A DNA stretch of 64,000 nucleotides from Diorhabda sublineata (taxonomy: Eukaryota > Arthropoda > Insecta > Coleoptera > Chrysomelidae), in assembly GCF_026230105.1 (NCBI RefSeq), contig NC_079482.1, positions 9,982,001 through 10,046,000 on the forward strand, read 5' to 3'. This document shows, in pieces, positions 48,673 to 59,050 of this stretch. The stretch's first letter is position 1; each line of letters opens with the position of its first letter. A program made the position numbers and the translations under genes. The notes under the pieces were generated by a model that was given only the letters and a program-made list of their open reading frames with translations, had not been told where the DNA came from and did not search any database.

Positions 48673-51600
48673 TTCTAAACGTTCTTGATTTTAGGTCTCT
48701 TCTGTTTTAAAATTAGTTTTTTTTTAATAATTGGAGAAAAGATAAAATTTGACTACAAATAATTTAACTGATTGAAAGTGCTACATATTGGGATGTAAGG
48801 ACTGAGAAAAAATTAATTTTTCTTTTTAGAACAAATTTGTATTTTGATTTTATTCTTATTTTGATGTTCATGATGTTAGGTGATGTATTGATTACTATAA
48901 ATACGCAAATTGTCAGTGTCAATAGCATATTTGGATTTATCCCGCAAAATATATGTGAAGACCTTTAAAATCATATATACCTGAGAAGTTAGTAAATCCG
49001 AGCTAGATATTGATATTTTTCTCTCCAATCTAGGCAATTGTTCATTTTTTAGCAATTCCTGTTTTTAGTAGTCTAAAACTGGAAAATTCTTCATTATCCT
49101 CCATTATTCTATTTTTTCTTAAGACTTTAGTTTGCATTACATTCAATGTATCAATTTTACCAACCGCAATGTCTGATGGATAATAATCGGGATCTAAATC
49201 CGAATTTGAAAAGTTCGACCATGAACTGTCTATATTATTATCTTTATTAGCTAATATTCCCTCATTAAGCTGCTCTATTTTCCTAGTTTGTTGCTCTTTT
49301 TCAATGTTAATAAATTCTTTCTCGTTAATAAGTGTGGGTCTATCAGTATTCAACAATTTCATTATTGTTTTTATTACCTAATATTCCCTGATTAGGTAGC
49401 CCTACTTTTTCCTCATTTTTCTCCCTTTTTCATTCTCAAATACCTTCTCAAGGGAGTTGATATAGTTATATCGTGAATTGCTATTTGTTTTTCTTTACTC
49501 TCAGCCTAAAACATACAATATTTCGAGAATATTTATTAATTTAATAGTACCAAGTATTAACATTTCAAGAGTTAAGTTAGTCGCGGCACTAAATATCTTT
49601 TTCTACTTTGTAAACTACCCTAAAAGTCCTTACATACAGTAAAAACCAAACCTGTTCTCTCCTAAAATTGCGAAGAAAAATAATTGCTCCCTCAACTTAA
49701 ATGCTTAAAGTAGGAGAGCAGCTCCAATGAACATTTTAAATAGCAAGGAGTATCTAATGATAGCTTGTATTAAAAATATTTTGTTTTTAGACTTTGTAAT
49801 ATAAACAAGTTACGAGAGATAGAAAATCACATTTTTTTATATTTAGCAGGCTGTAGCAGAAAAACAGTTGAAAATCGAGAACTATGACTACCATATCCAT
49901 ATTCAAACTATTCAGCTTGAAAGTTATAGCATGAAAATTTAATACAGCATACAAATATCCCTTATCATTTAGAACTCTTTATTGAATATTTTTTCATATA
50001 ACAGCAGTAGAAAAATTACGATTTTCATTTGGTTGTATATCCTAACATACATCGTTGAAATAAGCTCATAGAGAAAATTTTTTGGGACAACCCATTCAAT
50101 TAAAAATAATTTTAAGTTATGGCTTCTTCGAATATTTACAGAAAAATCGGTACTCTTATGAAATGTTCATCAAACGGTCCGTTATGGAGTTATAGGCCGT
50201 CTCTTGTATAGTGGGACACCCTTAGATCAATGAATGCATGAACAAGATAGAATACTGGATTATAGATTTCTCCGATAATACGACTACCTCCTCAGTTAAT
50301 AAAGAAAGAGTATTACTTACTTTATATGAAATGATTTTTACTTCTGTTACAGGAACTGACATTTTTTGTCGGAAGGAGGTATTATCTAAAAATTATATTA
50401 AAGTATAAATTCTGTTGACATCAAATTTCAACATGATTTAAAAAAAATTCGCAATGATGGTATTATAATAATTTATAGTCAAAATAATAAATTGATCAGC
50501 TAAAACATAGTCCCTATTGTAATTTATACCATTATTGATAATACTGGAAATGTGTCATTCAATACAACAACATACCATCGCAGTATTGAAAGACAGAAAT
50601 AAATTAAAAGCACAATTTTAATGCTTGGTAAATTCTCTATAAGATTTTCTCAATTGAAAAATGAATCCCCATGTTTTATTCGAAATATCTTCTAAAATAT
50701 ATTGTTCACAAACACTGTCAAAAGTAGGCTTTTTAATGTTTTCCTTCACAATCGAGGTTTGTCAAATCCAGCCTAGCTTGTTTTCTCATTGTTAAATAAA
50801 GTAAATGGAACACATTTCTTTCTGACCGGAAAATTCTATTGCATAAATTACTCCGTGAATTTTACTTCAGAAACAATTTTGTATCATTTGTAACATGGAA
50901 AAACTGAGACTCGCTAAAAATCAGCGAGTCTGGCAGAACTTCCTCCAAAGTGTAGGGCCTTAGAATAGCGGCATGTTTGATGAAAATTGCAACGCTAACG
51001 GTTTATTTTTTTTTTTTTTTTAATAAAAAGATCTGTATTGTCTACTCAAGATTTATAGAAACTGACTTTAGAATATTTGAAAACATACCTATCTATACTT
51101 TTTCAGTTTCCCTCCAAAAAAAACATTCTTTATGAATAACTTTAAATAATAATTTTGATTGGTTTTAAATTGTGGACCATCTCTTGTAAGGCGCTTTCGG
51201 TTGCATATGATATAAATTTAAATAAAAATTAATAATTTGTTTTGTAATTTGCACAACGCAGTGCCTAAGGGCCAAACAAAAGTAAATTATCAGTACATAA
51301 TTTGAAATCAAATCAATATTATCCGTTTGTATAGAAAAAGTATTTTGGCGGGAACAGAATGAGTAATAATTATGAATGCAAATAAGAAACTTATAGAGAT
51401 TAGGGATGCAACAGTTATTGCTTATATTATTATTATTGTCTAAATAAATAAGACAATTTTGAATAATATTGAAATATTAATAACTAAATTTCATACTTAC
51501 TTAAAGCAGCAGCAATAATTTTCTGTGACCTCTTCATTGTGATGCACAAATGGAACACACAGAATTGAACAAAGATTATATATGTTACCGGCAATGTGTA

Positions 51601-54600
51601 TAATCCGGTATTATATACAATACCTAGGCAATGTATAGAATACCTAAAACGGGCAGGTAAAGTATGAAATAGAATTTATTTTACACTTTACCTAGGTATT
51701 GTATACAATGCCAAACTTGCAGCAGGTAATGTAACACTCGAACGCAATTGTGGTTATTACAAACAAATAAGTACGGTAAGCTTCATAGAACCCTGACACC
51801 CTTCCTAGAGGCGCCATTTCAAGCATTAATGGAAGTGAATCGTTTTAGCATGACCGTTCACTCGCGAGTGTACGCCGCACGCGGGTATCCTTTGCAAATA
51901 AAATTAAATCCTTTGACAAGAGACGGCACGGCGCCAAGGCGGCGCGATCAAAGTAAGTTCATTTAGATAATGTCGGTACACCCGAACGCAATTGTGTTTA
52001 ATAAAACAAAATACGAATAAAAATTATCGGGACACACAAGCTAGGTGCAAAGATAATTTTAATCAAAAATATGCGAAAGTAGGTAAATTCAAAATAAAAT
52101 TACACCACAATTCTTCATCACTTGAACTGTCAGAGTTACTACCACCCGTATTTTTAATAAGAGAGCCATTATCACGCTCTGAATCCAAAACAAAATATTT
52201 AGGTACTTATTTTCTTCTGTAATTGCGTGAACTACGTATACTTATGTTCCACATAAATGTGGAATTACCTTTTTTATTAATACTTTCTTTTAGTTTGACT
52301 TACGGCTGGAGCGTCTGTAGGTTGCTACGGAGGTAAGTACATAGGTGTAATTTATCCAGAATCTTATCAAATGTCGGATTTTTTGAGGATAAATTCAATT
52401 CGTAGTACAACAGTTCACAAACACAATCTTTCACTACGGAGGCGCTTCGATATAAAACTGTCAATTTCACTTTCGGGTCTACGCCGCACGCGGTAGCCTT
52501 TGTAAATAAAATTATCCTTTGAGAAGAGGCGGTGCGGGCGCGGCGGGTGGGCGGCCGGTCAGGTCAAAGGAGCCGCCGCTTGAGAAAAAGGATACCGCGG
52601 GCGGCCGGTCAGGTCAAAGGAGCCGCCGCTTGAGAAAAAGGATACCGCGACACTATTTAAGCAAACAGCCGCATTTCACCAATTCATTTCGCGACGTGAG
52701 ATGATACTGTTAACACGTGTATTGAGCTATTTGCGTCATAGTTATTATTTTTGCTAATTTTCGTCAGGTAGGAAAGTAATTTAATTTATTAAAACATGGC
52801 GGCCGAACAACGAATAGCTGAGATGAAAGAAAGATTTTATTCACAATTACAAATAAAAAGAGAAGCAGCAAATACAAAAAATCGCACGTTTATTGAAAAA
52901 AATCGTTATGAACAATTGATAGAAGAAACAAAAAATGCAAAAACGGCTGAAAAAAAGGCTTCTCGGGATTACTGGTTATTGAAGCATTATGATGCTATAA
53001 CTGTTGGTGAGAAAGATAAGTTGATTTTTCCTGTGGATGCTACTACAAATAACAATATTATATACTACGTTGCTGATACTGAATTATTTCAAATACTTCA
53101 CGACGCACATCAAAGTATCGGCCATGGAGGACGAGACAGAATGCTGAAGGAGCTTTCTTCAAGATATAAGAATATAACTCGCCACGATGTTGAACTATTT
53201 TTGCAACTTTGCGAACCCTGCCAGCAAAAACAAAAAGGAATAAAAAAAGGGATTGTCGTGAAGCCCATACTTTCAACAGAATTTAATTCTCGCTGTCAAG
53301 TAGATTTGATAGACTATCAATCTCATCCAGACCGGGATTATAAATTCATAATGGTCTATCAGGATCATCTCACAAAGTTTGTCATATTAAGAGCCCTGAA
53401 AACAAAACGCGCTGAGGAAGTAGCGTACAATTTACTGGATATTTTTACACTGATTGGTGCACCAGCCATCTTACAATCGGACAACGGTCGAGAATTCGCA
53501 AACCGAGTGGTCAGTAATCTTAAAATATACTGGCCGAACTTAAAAATTGTGCATGGCAAGCCTAGACATTCCCAAAGTCAAGGGAGTGTCGAACGAGCTA
53601 ACCAGGACATTGGAAATATGCTTACAACTTGGATGCAAGATAACGATAGCGAACGTTGGAGTGATGGTCTGCGATTTGTACAACTCATGAAGAATGGGGC
53701 GTTTCACTCAGGAATCAAAAGAACACCTTATGAAGCTCTTTTTGGGTCGAAAATAAAAGTTGGCATATCTTTGCCTTTTGAGGATACTCACAACCTGGAG
53801 AGCGAAGAAGATTTAGGAAAAGTGATGAAGTCATCGTCAGAATCTGTAATAGATGCGGCTGAGACATCAGAAACTGAAACAGCTGACACTCAACCTCTGC
53901 AGGCACCAGATCAACAAAACGCTGCACTCGATAGTTTTAACATCGGTAAGGAAGCTTCAAATGTCCAAAGTGCGCATTATGAACACATGGCTATCCCAAA
54001 TACTAAGAATGTTGTTGAGCCTACGAATGTCGAAAATCTTCCTTGTGAGGTAAATGATCAAGCGTTACATGATCCGAATTTGGTATCAGTACGAGAGGAG
54101 TCATTGAGTTGTGCACTTATATGCTGTGTTTGTTCCGAGGAGACAACAGGTGGTCATTCGTGCAGAATGTGCAATAGGCCTATTCATACTATTTGTGCTG
54201 CTCCGGAAGAAAATATTGCAGAAGGTTTTGGATCCAAAGTTGCTTGTCCTTTATGCGCAAAAAACGCCTTTTCGATAGAAAACCGCATCAGAGCCAAAGA
54301 GAATTTGATAGTACAAGCTCAGAAAATGCTTAAAACTTCTGAAAAAAAATTCCCTCCCGTATCGTTGGGTACAACAGTACGCATTCCTGTTCCAGAAGTC
54401 GATAGAGGTCGTGGTGATGCTCGCAATATACTAGCTGTAGTATTACACAAAACTGATGACGATCTATATCAACTAGGCACAAAGCAAGGCGTTGTCAAGA
54501 CATTGTACAGTTGCGACTTTTCAATCTACGGGGACAGGACAGGGCTTTGTGAAATGTAGCTGCAAAAAAACTGTGACTCTAAAAAGTGTTCCTGTGTCAA

Positions 54601-56740
54601 AAGTAAGGCTCTGTGCTCTTCAAAGTGCCATAATAGTTTGTCGTGTAAGAATAAATAAAACCTACTTTTACTTAAAATTGTGAATGCCTATTAGACCTAC
54701 TTTTTGTTATAAAGAGAATTGTTTTGTTTGTGAAGTTCAATTACAAAATTACTTATATTATGTTAAAAGATACTTGTAATGTTATGTTACGAACAAGAAG
54801 AATTTTAAGTTATTTTTTTGTGATTTTAAAGTTCATAATAAAGTTTATTTCAAGTAAATACAACATGTTTTATTTGTCCGCTATTTGATAAGTAAGTCTG
54901 TTAAGATTTATTGATATTAACCCGCTTACCTAACATTAGTTTAGTCTTAAAATTTATTTATTTTACACATTACCGATGAACCAGCAGGTATTCTATACAA
55001 TCCCTAGGAATTGTATGCAATACCTAGGTAAAGTATGAAATGGACAATGATATTCATGATATTTCATACATTGCCTGGACGCCCCAGGGATTGTATACAT
55101 TACCTAGGCATTGTATACAATACCTGAATTATACACATTGCCGGTAACATATACACGAATTAAGTTGTGAGAACGTTAGAGCGTTGTTGCCAATTCAAGA
55201 GACGTCCGATAACTTTAAGGTAAAAGTACTAACGAAATGTATATTTGTATACAAAGTAATGGAAACTCGATAGTTACGCTCGAAGTAGTAAATCGATGAA
55301 CTAAGATATACGATTTCGTTCATAATACGAGTTTTGGACGTCTTCCTTGATGTTATGGATCGACTCCATTTTTAGTGTAGATTACGATTTAAAATCATGG
55401 TCTTGCTATAGGATGTACCTTATACAGACGTCCCATGCAAATCATGCAAATCGGTCGTCCGATTGATAGTAAAAAGGCAATGGGGCAATGTATAGGCGTC
55501 CCATGGCGATATATATGATTTTAGGTCTCTTCTGTTTCAAAATTAGTTTTTTTTGATAGTTTTTAAAAGAAAGATAAATTTTGACGTTTCGACTTTTCTT
55601 TAATTCTTTATCAAAATATGATATTGACACTGACAATTTGCTTATTTATATTGATCTATAGATCACCTTCATCAAAAGTATCAAAATAAAGATAAAATCA
55701 ACTTAGAACTTCGTTCTAATAAAAAAAATTAATTTTTCCTTGATCCCTACATCTTAAATATATAGCAGTAATCAATTAAATTATTTGTAGTTTTATTAGA
55801 ATTTACAAAATAGAGCTATAAAAATTTTACTTAAATTATTTATATCTTTTTTATCATTTATAGCTTTTCGTTCTTATGAACGTGAACCATTTTTAAAAAT
55901 TCCCTTTTTCGTGTATTAGATTCCGTTTCAAGAATTTTTGAATCTTTATAATTGAATTTATGTTTTTTTGATATCTCATGGTTCGTTAATGCAGTTCTAT
56001 TTTTGACCTCTTAGTCTATTTTCTAAATACTGAGATGTTTGCCATATGTAGATAGCTTTACAGTTAGTACAAGGCACTTGATATATAATATTATTTCTTT
56101 TGTTTTTTGTTGTTTTTGATTTTAATTTAGTGAAATATTTGGATAATGTATTATGTCCTCTATGACTTATACTAATATCATTTTCATTGAAATAATTCGA
56201 TAATTGTTGGAAAAGTCCTTGTACATATGGTAAGAAAAAATGTTTTATATCTTGATGTTTCGTTTCTGTTTTGTTTTTAAATTGATTATAGTGTCTGTTT
56301 ATCCTTTTCTTGATTATGTCATTTATCATTTTTTCCCGATAATTGTTTTCTTTCAATGCAGTTTTTGCTTTTGAATAGCTAAGCATCTAAATTAAGGATC
56401 TGATATTTGGATAGATCTATCAGCCAAACTTATTATCACTGATCTTTTTTGTGACATAGGATGACATGAATTGAAGTTTAAATATCTTGAGGACCAAGTT
56501 GGTTGCGTATACCATTCTGTTATTGTTAATTTTATATAATATGACATCAAGAAAATTGATTCTATTATTTTGCTCAACCACCATTGTGAATGAAGTTTTT
56601 CATGTTAAGAATTGAATTTTTTACTTATGTTTTCAATTTGATTCTTTGGTACAGTCTATCTACATATCGGAAAAAGAATGGAATATTTATATCAAGTTTG
56701 CTTAGGACCGTTTCCTCAAGATCTTCCATTACCAATTGTG

Positions 56741-56832
<92 letters not shown>

Positions 56833-58956
56833 GTTCTTTGAGACACTTTTAACTTTTTTAAAAAGTATTTTTATTTACAATAAACGACTTATAATTTCTA
56901 CAGAAAATAACTTTACAGACAAATCAATATTTTACAATAAACAGTAACAAAACAATGAATAAACTCGAATTTAATGCCATGAACTTATATTTATTTGATA
57001 CGTATTTTGGATTCCTCTGACTATGTGAATATTGTTTATTGCACTTTGGAATCCGCTGGTCGTGTGGCAGTGTCGGGGACCTTTCATATTTCTCCTCCCT
57101 CCTTTGGTGTTGACTTCGTCCTCGAAGTCTTTGAGAAAAAATCTTGGAGAATCTGGATTTGAGTGGGTTGTAGTTTGGGACTATATAAGAATCTGGAAAT
57201 TATTTTTCGTTTCGTGGCTAAAATAATCAAAGTTGTAATTAAGGAAACAATACTAAGTCCTGCAGAAAATTGCGGCAGGAGTGGAATTGGTTCAATGAGC
57301 ATAATTTCGTGCTTCGGATGCAGTTTGATTGGGACTACTTGCGGCACTGTAATTTCTTGCACAGTTTTCTTGTTGTATCGTATTCCTTCTATAGTAATTG
57401 GCTCGTTTGTCATTAAGATGCTACTTCTCCTAATTTCTTGGTTTTGAATTATGGTTGGATGAACTATTCCTAATAGAATTACTTTGCTGGTTTCTTGTGA
57501 AAAGTTCTCTGTTGTGATTGACTTGGTGCAATTCTCTATATTCGGAATTTTGCATTACGATCCTATAGGTTTCGTACAAATGATGTGTTCAGCTAAGCTG
57601 GTGCAGATATCGTACCATTTATTATTTGCGTAGTAATGTGCGGGTGGCAGGATCATAATGTGATCATTATTGGGAATTGGGTAGATTCTAGATGTAGGGT
57701 AAGAATGAGGATAAAGGATGCGTATTTTCAGTATTATGGTGGTAACGCAAACTAATGATTTAGAAGCTTCAATTAATTGATAGGGATGTTCGTCACTGAT
57801 TAAAAGGGCATTTCGAGAATAAATTGCTAATAATTCTTATTTTAAAGTTTCCAGTTCATCTAAAGTAAAGAGTTCAATATTCGAAAGGTCTTGTTGGGAT
57901 AAAGTTATAGTTTGATTCAGTTTCAAAAGGAATTCGTTTATAGTTTGAAGGTTTAGTATTTCATTTTGAAGTATCCATTGAAATCGGATGATAACTTGCT
58001 TTTGAAATTTACAGTTTCTATATTATCATTAAGAGCCTATGTGTTGAAGCAAATCATTTAAATCATTAGAGATTCTTTGGTGATATTGGTCATAGGTCTC
58101 ATTGTCGTACTGAACTGTTGTAGATAATAGAGTTAGTAAAATATCCTCGGAGCGTCGATCTCCGTATTTAGCTAGTAATGCTGGACGTGCATCAGTCTAA
58201 AGTGTTAAATTTGAGTAGTTTAAAAAATCTCTACGTTCACCTTTTATACGAGAAATAATATTGGCATTTAATATGAATTCTTGAGATTGAGTGAGATTCT
58301 GTGACCGAAGGAACGTAATTAAGTTATCTATTTTACAAATGTTGAAATATTATCTTTCGAACTAAATTCAGGTAGAGTGGCACAGAGGCTGAAGATATCA
58401 TTGTTTTGAAGAGACATATTCAAGCTATTAGTGTTTCGAACTTCTAAAATTTGAGTTTTACAAAATCGACAACTATTAGCCGAAGTAGAACTGTCCAAAG
58501 GGTTTATAGAGAGATTTGACAATAATAAATGTAAGTTACTTTCAGAAATATCGCTAAAAATGCTCATAAATAAGGTGAAAAGGAACGTTGTACTTACAAG
58601 AGGATGATCACTGGTGATGTCTTCTACTACGTTTTTCTCGCCTTGATTCGATGGATCGTCTCGTTTAACAACTAAATTTGACCAGGAAACTTATGTTTCT
58701 GTACGAATTTTATCCTGTTCGCAGCGCTAGAAATATTCTTTGAGACACTTTTAACTTTTTTAAAAAGTATTTTTATTTACAATAAACGACTTATGATTTT
58801 TACAAAAAATAACTTTACAGACAAATCAATATTTTAACAATGAACAGTAACAGAACAATGAATAACTCGAATTTAATGCAATGAACTTATATTTATTTGA
58901 TACGTTTTGGAATCCGCTGGTCATGTGGCAGTGTCGGGGACCTTTCACATTTCTAA

Positions 58957-59050
<94 letters not shown>

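Larger units (their letters stand above)
51583..55149 (+). mobile_element. GINGER-type DNA transposon, apparently complete
   Basis: A 3,567-bp element in SLC45 intron 6 and in the same orientation as that gene. Ends are TGTTACCGGCAATGTGTATA at the left and the exact inverse at the right, and inverted similarity extends about 150 bp (CCTAGG.AATGTATA and similar). TATA stands on both outer sides (51579-51582 and 55150-55153), a 4-bp target duplication as expected for GINGER elements. It holds one long, intact ORF (52796-54559) for an integrase-like transposase. TGT...ACA ends and integrase fold link this superfamily to LTR-retrotransposon integrases. GC-rich sequence in the 5' part differs sharply from the intron around it. 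Confidence 0.88.
56827..58954 (-). mobile_element. Errantivirus-like LTR retrotransposon, pol deleted
   Basis: A 2.1-kb element on the minus strand inserted into a (TA)n array, so (TA)n stands on both outer sides. LTRs (58729-58954 as the 5' LTR, 56827-57093 as the 3' LTR) have inverted ends AGAAAT/ATTTCT. A polypurine tract (AAAGGAGGGAGG) sits just before the 3' LTR, and the stretch following the 5' LTR (GCGCTGCGAACAGG) is where a primer-binding site should be. Inside is a gag-like remnant followed directly by an env-like remnant; protease, reverse transcriptase and integrase are absent. TA-rich target choice is usual for gypsy/errantivirus elements. It cannot move on its own. Confidence 0.8.

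Noticed and set aside
52519..52704. 61-codon Arg/Gly-rich frame before the GINGER ORF
   Set aside because: Produced by the CpG-rich 50-bp tandem duplication; not continued in other frames and no initiation context.
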